64,000 nt of DNA from Chitinophagales bacterium (lineage in GTDB: Bacteria > Bacteroidota > Bacteroidia > Chitinophagales > Saprospiraceae): assembly GCA_017303875.1 (NCBI GenBank), contig JAFLBP010000010.1, positions 62,001 through 126,000 on the forward strand, given 5' to 3'. The notes under the pieces were generated by a model. That model did no database searches. It saw only the letters and a program-made list of their open reading frames with translations, and was not told where the DNA came from. Of this stretch, positions 18,605 through 27,264 are shown piece by piece. Every line of letters starts with the position of its first letter. The first letter of the stretch is position 1. The position numbers and the translations under genes are program-made.

Positions 18605-18749
18605 CTCCGAAGATCAATTTCCCACAGAATTCGCAGATTGACGCGCAAATCACGCAGAACTTTTACGCTTAGCTACGCAGATAACATAAAAAATCTGCGC
18701 GATCTGCGCGTCAATCTGCGAATTCTGCGGGAAATTGATCTTCGAGGAG
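18605..18749. repeat. Long inverted repeat with about 10-nt CGCAGA words (element E1)
   Basis: Arms at 18605-18658 and 18694-18749 match over about 50 positions with three differences and a 2-nt bulge. Inside each arm CGCAGA-like words recur every 9-11 bases. All three differences are A.C on the plus strand, which become U.G wobble pairs in a minus-strand RNA. Both flanking genes are minus-strand. It lies upstream of the flippase and downstream of the beta-helix gene. Confidence 0.8.
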
Positions 18750-18754
18750 TATCA

Positions 18755-18946
18755 GCGGAATGCGGAATGCGGAGTGCGGAGTTCGGATTCCTCCTCCTTT
18801 CAAGGGAGGGCCGGGGAGGGTTACGGAATACGGAGTAGGGCGAACGCTCAACGCACAATCACCAAGCGCCCATTCCGCATTCCGCCCTCCGCATTCCGCA
18901 TTCCATTCCCCGCATTCCGCATTCCGAATTCCGCATTCCGAATCCC
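18755..18946. repeat. Inverted array of the 7-nt word GCGGAAT (element E2), entering a CDS
   Basis: The left arm at 18755-18789 has five 7-nt words (GCGGAAT, GCGGAGT, TCGGATT). The right arm at 18871-18946 has about eleven complementary words (CATTCCG and variants). The interval holds two more words near 18822-18835. The right arm lies inside the 3' end of the minus-strand gene 18848-21886 and is translated there. The same word family recurs at 34461-34587. Confidence 0.85.
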
Positions 18947-21886
18947 ATACACTCCCGCCGCCAGATCACCAATTTCCAATCCCTGGCCCGGCTGATACAG
19001 CAGCTCCTTCACCATGCGCCCCTGCGCGTCAAAGACTTGCAGCAAAGTACCTGGCGTGAGTTCGCCTTGGATATATACCAAGTCCCGCGCCGGATTGGGG
19101 AACAACAACAAGGCCTGTCCCTGCGGTTCACCTACTGAAGTAATCAAATCCACCACAAAGGTCCATTCCGAAAGGCAGTTTTTGCTGTCGCGCACCGAAA
19201 CCCGGTACTCGCCCGGCGCGAGGTTTTGCAAGGGGTTGGCCGTGCTGCCGTTATCCCAGGCAAGACTGTACGGCGGTGTGCCGCCCGTTATGGGGTCAAT
19301 ATTAATGCTGCCACCCATCGGCGCGAGGTTGGTCGCATCCTGCACCAGCGCATCGAATTGCAAACTATCCGGCTCATCCACCTCAAACATCATACTCGTG
19401 GTGCAGCCCCAGGCATCGCTGACGCTGAGGGCGTAGAGGCCCGCCGCCAAGCCCGTGAGCGAAGGCGTGCTCGCGCCGCCCGGCTCCCAACTGTACTGCA
19501 CCGGCGCCGCCGCGCCCAATGCCGCGACGGTAAGCGTGCCGTCCGAACCGCCAAAACAACTCACCGGCGTGCCCGAAGAACTCAGCGGCAGCAAGCCCTG
19601 CACCGCAATATTGAGCAGCGCCGAATCCCGACAACCCGCGCCGTCGCTGAGGGTGTAGCGGTAATCGCCCGGCGCGAGGTTGAAACGCAGGGGTGTGTCT
19701 TGCCCCGGCGCGTCGGCCCAATTGTAGGCAAAAGGCGGCGTGCCGCCCGAAGGTTGTACGGAAATGCTGCCCCCGCTGCTGCCGCATTGTGCAGGCGCGG
19801 AGATGGTGGCCACCGAAGGCGGTGTACTTTCGGGAAGCAGGATGGTATCTAACAGCAACTGACCCCGACTGTCGGTAATACTGAACAAATACTCGCCGGG
19901 CAAAAGACTGTCCAAACGCGTGCCGTTGCTACCATCCGAAGGCCGCTGCCAGGCATAGCTGTAGGGCGGACAACCTTCCTGCGGACTAAACTGCACCCGC
20001 CCCGCGTACGCGCCCACACAGGCGCCTTGCGCCTCCGGTGGCGCTGCGTACAGAATACCCGGATGTTCATAAGCACCAATATCTACCCGACCGCCGAGGA
20101 TGCGCGGCCGCCCGTCGAGGTCCGTAGCGCCGGGCGCGACGACGCTGTTGTCGCCAGCGTTGATAAGGGGCGAACAGGGCAGCAGGCGGTAATCGCCGTT
20201 GGCCGTATCGCGGAAGAGCGGATCGAGGTTGAAGAGGTTGTTGGGGCCAAGGGTTAAGTCAAGATTAGAATTGCCAATAATGTTCACACCAATAGTGTCA
20301 AATAGACAAAAGTTGATATGTTTTTTAGAAGGCATGTGTCTTAAGAGTTTGCTAATAGAATATTGGTTTACATCTATTATTGTATTTAAAATATTAGTTT
20401 CTAAAGTAAACCCCATTAAACCATTGAATTCAACCACTTCCTCTGAAGTATTTTCTTGAAAAATTGTACTATTTATGATTTTAAAAAATACGTTATTACC
20501 AATAGCGCTATTACTGTTATACGAAACTTTAATCAGTAAAGTATTTAAAGCAATTGCTGTATTATTATTAAATAGCATACTCTCTAACAATTGGATAGTG
20601 TCACGTTGGGCACTCTCAAAAAGTGAGTTAGAAAAAGTGTTCTTGGAAAATCTTATATTACGCATTTTAACAGAAAAGCCATTGAAGCGAACCGAGGTAA
20701 AAGTATTATTGCTGAATACTATATTCTCTATCTCAACTTTTCCAGGAGCGCCAAAGATAAAGCTCCCTTTATTTTCTTGCAGATTATTATTACGAATAAT
20801 TAGCTGCCCTTGAGGATATAGAACCATATCAGTTGCAAAAATATTAGAGATTTGAGAACTTAATGCATGGCTTCTTATTGTTGAGCTATCAAAAATACAA
20901 GTCGCAGACAATGAAAATGGCACCTCAGTAATATAACATGCTAAAAATCTTGATGCTAAATTATGCATATAGATATTTGAGTGTAAATAAGACCCACCAT
21001 TTCCCGGTCGCCCCAAGGCTATAACAGAACCTCCTCCATTATTACCTGCTACATTCCCCAGAAACTCACAATAGGTCAGATCAAAACGATTATTTCCGTT
21101 GACATCTGTATAGTACAAACCTCCTCCGTTTTGTTGTGCGAAGTTAGATAAGAAGTCACAATGAGTAATCTCTTCACCGCGCTCCTCCCAACTATTTCCG
21201 TATTTAGCCAATCCGCCACCGTTGCCCAAGCTGCGGTTGTTTTCAAAGCGGCAGTGTTGTATCAGGCTACCCGCCGAGCCTTCACCAAAGCTGTTTTCGA
21301 TCAAGCCGCCGCCGTGGCTGCGGGCGGTGTTGTGTTCAAATACACAGTTAGTTATCAGGGCATAAGCATCCATTTCTCCGGCCATGATGTACAGGCCGCC
21401 GCCGCATTGCCTGCGGTCTCTGAATTCGGCCGGGCCGCTAAAGTCGGCGTTGCCGTGGCGGATAAAAAATCCGTCCACCACGGTGTTGCTGTCCGGCTCA
21501 AAAAGATAAAGCACGTTATAGCTGTTGTCGGTGCTATCACCCGCCACGCCAATATCGCCCGACAATGCTGTGGGGTGGTTTTCCCATTGGCGCTGCGCGA
21601 GCGCAGTTTCATTTCCCGCAAAGCCACCGATGAGGCGGATGCCGCTCGGCGGTTCAAAAGACAGGGTTCGGTCACTGCCATTGGTGGGTTTGTAAGTACC
21701 CTCGGATACCCAGATTTCGTCGCCTGCTTCGGCGGTGCTGAGGGCGGTTTGGAGCTCGGTATAGGCGTCGGTCCAGGAAGTGCCGGAGTTAGCGCCCGTG
21801 GCATTTTGGGAAACGTAGATACGTTGCTGTGCGTGGAGTGCCGCGCCAAAGCTCAGGAGTATAAAGAGTAGAGATATGCTTTTCAT
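18848..21886 (-). CDS. Secreted right-handed beta-helix protein with SprB-like modules and T9SS type A domain
   Basis: The product has 1012 residues. Signal peptide 1-19 (LHAQ) is followed by YVSQNATGANSGTSWTDAY, the usual start of choice-of-anchor Q or polymorphic-outer-membrane-type beta-helix proteins. The parallel beta-helix (about 25-590) has Asn/Gly-rich rungs such as FENNRSLGNGGGLAKYGNS. It closes with LDGRPRILGGRVDIGAYE. Three or four SprB-like modules follow (about 630-900, GGTPPFAYNWADAPGQ, GGTPPYSLAWDNGST). A T9SS type A domain begins with LLFPNPARDLVYIQ (about 930). Near the end the sorting domain is interrupted by about 24 residues with a 7-residue period (GMRNAEF, GMRNAGN, GMRNAEG) encoded by the GCGGAAT element, before resuming GRLVIVR. 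Bases 20240-21160 are distinctly A/T-richer than the rest. A surface polysaccharide-related or adhesive role is likely. Confidence 0.85.
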   Translation of the reverse strand: MKSISLLFILLSFGAALHAQQRIYVSQNATGANSGTSWTDAYTELQTALSTAEAGDEIWVSEGTYKPTNGSDRTLSFEPPSGIRLIGGFAGNETALAQRQWENHPTALSGDIGVAGDSTDNSYNVLYLFEPDSNTVVDGFFIRHGNADFSGPAEFRDRRQCGGGLYIMAGEMDAYALITNCVFEHNTARSHGGGLIENSFGEGSAGSLIQHCRFENNRSLGNGGGLAKYGNSWEERGEEITHCDFLSNFAQQNGGGLYYTDVNGNNRFDLTYCEFLGNVAGNNGGGSVIALGRPGNGGSYLHSNIYMHNLASRFLACYITEVPFSLSATCIFDSSTIRSHALSSQISNIFATDMVLYPQGQLIIRNNNLQENKGSFIFGAPGKVEIENIVFSNNTFTSVRFNGFSVKMRNIRFSKNTFSNSLFESAQRDTIQLLESMLFNNNTAIALNTLLIKVSYNSNSAIGNNVFFKIINSTIFQENTSEEVVEFNGLMGFTLETNILNTIIDVNQYSISKLLRHMPSKKHINFCLFDTIGVNIIGNSNLDLTLGPNNLFNLDPLFRDTANGDYRLLPCSPLINAGDNSVVAPGATDLDGRPRILGGRVDIGAYEHPGILYAAPPEAQGACVGAYAGRVQFSPQEGCPPYSYAWQRPSDGSNGTRLDSLLPGEYLFSITDSRGQLLLDTILLPESTPPSVATISAPAQCGSSGGSISVQPSGGTPPFAYNWADAPGQDTPLRFNLAPGDYRYTLSDGAGCRDSALLNIAVQGLLPLSSSGTPVSCFGGSDGTLTVAALGAAAPVQYSWEPGGASTPSLTGLAAGLYALSVSDAWGCTTSMMFEVDEPDSLQFDALVQDATNLAPMGGSINIDPITGGTPPYSLAWDNGSTANPLQNLAPGEYRVSVRDSKNCLSEWTFVVDLITSVGEPQGQALLLFPNPARDLVYIQGELTPGTLLQVFDAQGRMVKELLYQPGQGLEIGDLAAGVYGIRNAEFGMRNAGNGMRNAEGGMRNGRLVIVR

Positions 21887-21894
21887 GCTTTTTT

Positions 21895-22109
21895 TAGTGT
21901 TTATGTGTTTTGGTATTTTAGTGTTTAAGGTTTTTGGTTTAGTCTATCCTGAATGTTGTCATGCTGAACGAAGTGAAGCATCCGGCCGGGGGTTACCACA
22001 AAGCCGGGGGGCCTGCTCACCCCCGGCCAGATACTTCGCTATCGCTCAGCATGACAACATTCAGGATAAACTGAACCAAAACACTTAAACACAAAAACAC
22101 CAAAACACA
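21895..22109. repeat. Nested inverted repeat: GTGTTT words around a TCATGCTGA hairpin (element E3)
   Basis: The outer arms (about 21895-21940 and 22069-22109) carry TGTTTTGG/GTGTTTAAG words and their complements. Inside, a perfect 23-bp stem at 21945-21967 and 22046-22068 begins TATCCTGAATG. Further in, CGGCCGGGGG pairs with CCCCCGGCC. It fills nearly the whole gap between the start of the beta-helix gene (21886) and the stop of the next minus-strand gene (22117). Confidence 0.85.
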
Positions 22110-22116
22110 TCGAAGA

Positions 22117-25100
22117 TTATTGTTTTATCCAGATGCCTTGCAGTTTATGCGTGCTGTTCCAGACGCGCCAGAGGTAAACCCCGGCCGGCAGCTTTTCAGA
22201 GCCTTGCAGTTGAAGGGTTTGTTCGCCCGGCCCGGCAAAATGCAGGTCTTGCAACAGCAGGCGCTGTCCGGCCGCATCATTCAGCGAAACTCGGTACTTG
22301 CCGCCCTGACGGGTATTGATACCGAACTGCGCGAAGCCTGAACCTGGGTTAGGAAAACAACGCACCGAAAAGAGTTCATTTTGTAGCATTTCCGGCAGCG
22401 CGCTGGTTTTGCCCTGCGCCTGGTATTGCAGGCCGAACTCCTGATCGTCGGTGCGCCAGGCGATGTTTTCCATCAGGTTGTCGTCGAGTTGCAACAGCGA
22501 GGCTGCGTCCTCAGGCAGCGCGTCTTTCACCTCAAAATTCAGGTAAAAAAGCACCTGTCCGGGTTTGATTTGCAGGGCATCGGCCCATAGTACCCAGTTG
22601 GCTTTGATGATGCCTTTATCGGCCTCAGCTAAGTTGAAATTTTCCGGCAGGAAACCCGGCACTTCCCCGATGACAGTGCCCTTGAGTTTCAGCTTGTCGG
22701 TATCGAAACGCAGACCCAACTGAATGGCTTCCAGCATTTCAGCGCCGGTATAGCGGATGGGGACGAGGAGGGTGTGGCCTTTAGCCGTTGCAGACTGTAT
22801 TTCCCAGGTAATGCTGCTTGGCGGGCGGTTTGCAGGTTTGCTGTTCGCGACTGCATTCCCATTTAGGTCGCCAATTTTTATCGCTATAAAATCAAATCCG
22901 CTTAAAGGATCAGTTGTTGGAAATAATTGTTCAATATTTTCAGGAAATATATTGGCAAACGGATTAGTAGGATCCGGAAAACTATAAGCCTTATCCACAA
23001 AACGCCAACTGGTATTATCTGGCAGTTCTGTATAGACTCCGAGTATTAGTTTGCGCAATTCTACAATATCAAATGTAGTTATCGAGCCAGATTTATTCGC
23101 ATCCGCCGCGATCATTTTATACGGGCTGGTAAGCGGTTCTATTCCTAAAATGTGCTTGGAAATTAACACTAAGTCAAAAGTTGATACGCCATTGATGTCA
23201 TTTAAGTCATAAACAGGAGTAATCTTAACTTCTTGACAAGCTTCTGATATTGCACAAGAAGTATAGTTCATTCCATCAGTTAGCGAAGACATGGAAGTAG
23301 TTATGTTTGTAATATCATTTCCTACTGTACAATCTGACCAAAGAAAATCAACTTGTGCATCTTGTAATAGTTTTTGCCCTTCTGTTATTAATTCACCTCC
23401 GATTTTGGGAGGACAAATTGGTACTCCTCTTACTTGAAAATCAGGAACGCAGTATACACCGGAGGTGTAACTTACCCTTAATTCTTTTACCAAAATATTG
23501 TTTATACATAAAGTCCTTTGAGGATTAGTCTCTGCGAATTCAAAACTCATGAAAGCGCTTGGATTTAGAGCTAAATTTGTAGCACTGATACATATTTTTA
23601 GCTCATTAGTAGCTGCATCAAAAGAATGACAGACTCCTGTCATACCGCCATTTGATGGACAATTATTTAAAGGATCACAAACCCAGGGCAAATAATCTAC
23701 CGGATTTATCAAAGTAATATCTCCATGAGGAGGAAGCTCAAATTTTAACGTTACACTCAATTCTGTAATATTAGTTTGGAGTGGCAGGCCTGTGTTTTCT
23801 AGCCCTGCTTTCAATATTAGTCTACAATCCTTTGCAGGTTGAACTTCTGCAACAAATCGAACCGCAGGCAACTGCTGACTACCACTACATACAGGATCAA
23901 CTCCTATTGTTGAACTTGCAGTACATTGCCCCATTGGGGTAAGCTTTGTGCACTCAGTATCACTCTCCAGACGAAATTTTTCGGAATCAAAGCATTCAAG
24001 TATTACAGTAAATGCCTTGTTTAAGGGCAATGGCCCCATTGTTACGATCTGGCTTAGCAGTGTTGAACTATTTGCCGGAATTGTAATGGGAAGCTGGGGT
24101 TCAATTTTATAGTGAAGATAGAAGTCGTTGTTAACTCGGATAATTGAAGGAGAAAACGCAGAACCGGGCAAGATCACAGGGCTAGACATGCCACTCTGAT
24201 TTCCACTCATTTTTAACATAAATTCCACATAATGAATGGTTTGAGATTGTGCACTTAGATTCTGGATTCCTATATCAAATTGACCTGATACTAATGGTGT
24301 CTGATTTATCTTTAATTGTAAAGACTGACTAGTGGTCATAGGAGGCTGTGCAACTGTTAATGGCTGTATTCCGGTACCTGTAGCTGGCAAATTACAATTT
24401 GCAAAAGATTCTCTCAGGTAAAATCCTACATTAGTAGGTAATGTACCAAATGGTGGTTGAGGAGAACAAAACTGATTATTAACAATTATAGGTCTATTAA
24501 AGCTAATAGATTCACCCGGATATGCGTCTACAATAATCGGAAATAATGGTGCAAAAAAAGCATTGTTTGGGCCAGATTGTGTCGCAGGAATAAACTCGCC
24601 AAGATAATTATCTCCTGGATTAATGTAGGGATTTGGATTTATGTACCCATATTTGAATAAGACTTGTTTTCCCGGTGTATTGCAAAATAACGGGCCGTTT
24701 ATATTTGACAAATCAAAAGAAATCTTTTGAAAGCATTCATCAAGAGAAAACAATACATCATCTGCAGTGTAAACCTGTTGATCTTTAAAACAATCGTTTG
24801 TTTTTTCCCAGTTTATCCTGCTAATTGGTTTGCCAACTAATGATGCCCCTGAGACCTGTAAATACAGATCAACACTAAGCATGTCGTAGTTTAAATGGAA
24901 ATCCTTAAGGTCAGGATTGCCTCCGGTATACTTAAGATATACCATATAAGGAATCTGCCGAAACCGGTTTACATTACTACAATGATACATATCACCGGTT
25001 TCAAACGGCCCTTCACAAGTCGGGCTTATATTTGTTTCGAGTCTTACAATCTCCACAGATATATTACACCCTCCGAGTGTACGGCACACGGGCAACTCAT

Positions 25101-25236
25101 TTTGCGCAAAACTATAAGTGCCCGAAAACAGTATCGCTGAAATGATAATCCCGATTAGACGATTTAATGCAAATCCAAAATGCTTTTTGGATAAGGCTCT
25201 TGAAGAGAACTTTTGTTTTTTCTGAAAAGAATTCAT
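22117..25236 (-). CDS. Secreted T9SS type A protein with dockerin and cohesin-like modules
   Basis: The product has 1039 residues. A signal segment at about 24-45 ends TYSFAQ after a basic N-region. Residues 50-650 form a Cys-rich, adhesin-like beta region that I do not recognise. A dockerin-type pair of calcium-loop segments sits at about 670-735: DLNDINGVSTFDLVLISKHILG, then ADANKSGSITTFDIVELRKLILG. At about 805-920 lies a cohesin-like beta domain (LVPIRYTGAEMLEAIQLGLRF ... GQVLFYLNFEVKD). The C-terminus (about 955-1039) is a T9SS type A sorting domain (VRCFPNPGSGFAQFGI). Dockerin and cohesin domains normally bind each other in cellulosome-like assembly. Here both are in one polypeptide. 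Bases 22860-25236 are A/T-richer than the 3' part, which is compatible with domain exchange. Confidence 0.8.
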   Translation of the reverse strand: MNSFQKKQKFSSRALSKKHFGFALNRLIGIIISAILFSGTYSFAQNELPVCRTLGGCNISVEIVRLETNISPTCEGPFETGDMYHCSNVNRFRQIPYMVYLKYTGGNPDLKDFHLNYDMLSVDLYLQVSGASLVGKPISRINWEKTNDCFKDQQVYTADDVLFSLDECFQKISFDLSNINGPLFCNTPGKQVLFKYGYINPNPYINPGDNYLGEFIPATQSGPNNAFFAPLFPIIVDAYPGESISFNRPIIVNNQFCSPQPPFGTLPTNVGFYLRESFANCNLPATGTGIQPLTVAQPPMTTSQSLQLKINQTPLVSGQFDIGIQNLSAQSQTIHYVEFMLKMSGNQSGMSSPVILPGSAFSPSIIRVNNDFYLHYKIEPQLPITIPANSSTLLSQIVTMGPLPLNKAFTVILECFDSEKFRLESDTECTKLTPMGQCTASSTIGVDPVCSGSQQLPAVRFVAEVQPAKDCRLILKAGLENTGLPLQTNITELSVTLKFELPPHGDITLINPVDYLPWVCDPLNNCPSNGGMTGVCHSFDAATNELKICISATNLALNPSAFMSFEFAETNPQRTLCINNILVKELRVSYTSGVYCVPDFQVRGVPICPPKIGGELITEGQKLLQDAQVDFLWSDCTVGNDITNITTSMSSLTDGMNYTSCAISEACQEVKITPVYDLNDINGVSTFDLVLISKHILGIEPLTSPYKMIAADANKSGSITTFDIVELRKLILGVYTELPDNTSWRFVDKAYSFPDPTNPFANIFPENIEQLFPTTDPLSGFDFIAIKIGDLNGNAVANSKPANRPPSSITWEIQSATAKGHTLLVPIRYTGAEMLEAIQLGLRFDTDKLKLKGTVIGEVPGFLPENFNLAEADKGIIKANWVLWADALQIKPGQVLFYLNFEVKDALPEDAASLLQLDDNLMENIAWRTDDQEFGLQYQAQGKTSALPEMLQNELFSVRCFPNPGSGFAQFGINTRQGGKYRVSLNDAAGQRLLLQDLHFAGPGEQTLQLQGSEKLPAGVYLWRVWNSTHKLQGIWIKQ

Positions 25237-25565
25237 GATTTTTAAAAATTTAAAGTGAACAATGGTTTCGCCACCTGCAAACCGAAGCCGCAGGCAGCAT
25301 GAGGCACATAAGGGAAACTTTTTTTCGGCAAACCTGTACAGCGCTATACAGCATTGCCTTTTCAGGATTACCCGCTACCGAAACGCATGAGTTACGGAAC
25401 ACGGTTCAATTTTGGGGGATGAGGATGGGGGAACTTGCTACCCGCGCATCTGATAATAAGTAAAACAAGCATAAACTGCCCTAAAACGGGCCTAAAACAA
25501 GTCGTAAATACGCAACAGGGAGGAAGTAGCTGTTAGGAACCAAGTGATGCGATGGCAAATATAAG
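25237..25565. other. Intergenic region without recognised features
   Basis: About 330 bases between the start of the dockerin protein and element E4. A promoter for the 25236 gene is expected here, but I saw no exact TAnnTTTG match on the minus strand. No ORF with coding character was found. Confidence 0.4.
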
Positions 25566-25677
25566 GCTTTTAACGATGAACTATGAGTGATAAACGATAA
25601 ATTTTTATTAACGATAAGTGATGAATTTCGCACAGAAGGGCACTTGTCATCATTAAAATTCATCGTTCATCGTTTTT
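25566..25677. repeat. Inverted array of the 7-nt word AACGATG (element E4)
   Basis: The left arm at 25572-25599 reads AACGATG, AACTATG, AGTGATA, AACGATA, and after a short A/T stretch AACGATA and AGTGATG (25610-25623). The right arm has two exact CATCGTT words at 25661-25674. The right end runs into the stop codon (25676-25678) of the GMC oxidoreductase gene. Confidence 0.75.
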
Positions 25678-27253
25678 AAACCGTCTTCTCCGGTACCATG
25701 CGCAGCGCCCGCTCCGCAATGGCCGTAATACTCAGACTGGGGTTCACCCCCGGATTGGCAGAAATGGCACTGCCGTCGCAAATCAACATATTCTGATAAT
25801 TAAACACCCGATTCTCGCTGTCAATCACTCCCGATGCCGCATCGCGGCCCATACAAGCGCCCCCCAGAATATGCGCCGTAGTCGGAATACCCAACAGGGT
25901 TTCGGTACTCAGTACCATCGCCTTGCCGTTGACAATCGCTTCTATTTTATGCGCCACCGATTGCGCTACCGGATTAAATGCCGTCGGCGCAGCGCCTTCC
26001 TCCATGCGGCTCTTCAGCCCGCCGAATAAATTTTTGGTAAATCGCAAAGTCGAATCAATACTCTCCATGTACAACAAAATATGCGTGCGCTTGCTCCAGT
26101 CATCCACAAAAAACACCCGAAAATTATCAATGGGCCGAAGCACTAAGTCTTTCATCATTTTGAAAAAACGCCCGATCATCGTGTCGCCCTGTACCATCGG
26201 CGCCATCAGAATACGCCAAAAACCGGAACCCTCGGAATATTTGACCGGCTCCACATGCCGGTTTTCGTCTATATGCACAATGGAGCCAATAGCGATGCCT
26301 TCCGAAAAGCTGACATTCCGGTCGTAGGTCGTCACACCGATCAGGCTCTCTGAATTGGTGCGAATGCCGCTGCCGATAGCGTCGGACAAATTGGGCAAAG
26401 AACTTTTTTTGAGCTTCAGCAACAAATTAACCGTACCCAACACGCCGCCCGCAAACACGACACCGCGCGCCCGCACACTACCCTTTTTAGGAAAATAAGC
26501 CAGTGATTGCTTAAATTTTACCTCATAACCCGCACTCCCATCGGCATTCAGCGGCCGTACATCATACACCTCGCGCTCCGCCAGAATGGTGCAGCCAAGC
26601 CCCTGGGCCAAGTGCAGGTAATTTTTATCCAGGGTGTTTTTGGCATTGTACCGGCAGCCCAGCATACAGCCGCCGCAAAGGTTGCAGCCGGTCCGATCAG
26701 GGCCTTTACCCTCAAAATACGGATCGGACACCGTTTCACCCACCTTGCCGAAATACACCGCTACTTCCGTTTTTTCAAAGGCATTTTTATCGCCCAATTG
26801 CTCGGCGAGTTGCAACATAGCCTTGTCGCTCCGACTCATGTAGGGATGCTGCGTGGCGCCCAACATGGTTTTTGCCAGTGCATAATATGGTTTCAATTCC
26901 TGTTCCCAGTCGCGCAGGCCCTGCCAATGCCCCGAATTAAAAAACGCCGATTTGGGTACCGGCAAGGTGTTGGCATACACCACCGAACCGCCGCCAACTG
27001 CCACGCCGCTTAATACCGCTACATGACGGAAAAAGCTCAATTTAAACAAACCCTGCAAGCCCAGTCCGGGCATCCAGAGCCATTTGCGCAGGTTCCAGTT
27101 GGTTTTAGGAAAATCTTCCGGCTGCCTGAACCACTTGCCTTTCTCTATGACCAATACCTTGTAACCCTTTTCTGAAAGGCGCAAAGCAGCCACCGAGCCG
27201 CCAAAACCGCTGCCGATAATGACATAGTCGTAATCGAATTCCTGCCGGGACAT
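25676..27253 (-). CDS. GMC-family FAD-dependent oxidoreductase (cholesterol-oxidase-like)
   Basis: The product has 525 residues. The N-terminal Rossmann motif IGSGFGGSVAALRL (GxGxxG at about 14-19) followed by VLVIEKG binds the FAD adenosine part. VGGGSVVYANTLPVP is the second GMC flavin motif. The C-terminal HILGGACMGRDAASGVID ... CDGSAISANPGVNPSLSITAIAERA is the conserved active-site and flavin-closing region. A cysteine group CNLCGGCMLGC lies at about 190-200, resembling an iron-sulfur ligand pattern, although only four Cys are grouped and binding is unproven. The family oxidises alcohols or sterols. Sequence cues favour the cholesterol-oxidase branch over choline or glucose oxidases. No signal peptide is present, so it is cytoplasmic unless exported with a partner. 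The next gene in the operon (27265) starts 11 bases upstream. Confidence 0.85.
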   Translation of the reverse strand: MSRQEFDYDYVIIGSGFGGSVAALRLSEKGYKVLVIEKGKWFRQPEDFPKTNWNLRKWLWMPGLGLQGLFKLSFFRHVAVLSGVAVGGGSVVYANTLPVPKSAFFNSGHWQGLRDWEQELKPYYALAKTMLGATQHPYMSRSDKAMLQLAEQLGDKNAFEKTEVAVYFGKVGETVSDPYFEGKGPDRTGCNLCGGCMLGCRYNAKNTLDKNYLHLAQGLGCTILAEREVYDVRPLNADGSAGYEVKFKQSLAYFPKKGSVRARGVVFAGGVLGTVNLLLKLKKSSLPNLSDAIGSGIRTNSESLIGVTTYDRNVSFSEGIAIGSIVHIDENRHVEPVKYSEGSGFWRILMAPMVQGDTMIGRFFKMMKDLVLRPIDNFRVFFVDDWSKRTHILLYMESIDSTLRFTKNLFGGLKSRMEEGAAPTAFNPVAQSVAHKIEAIVNGKAMVLSTETLLGIPTTAHILGGACMGRDAASGVIDSENRVFNYQNMLICDGSAISANPGVNPSLSITAIAERALRMVPEKTV

Positions 27254-27264
27254 ATGCTTAAAAT

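Noticed and set aside
21895..22109. Insertion sequence
   Set aside because: No transposase ORF lies inside or near it, and no target duplication was evident. It is recorded as a repeat element only.
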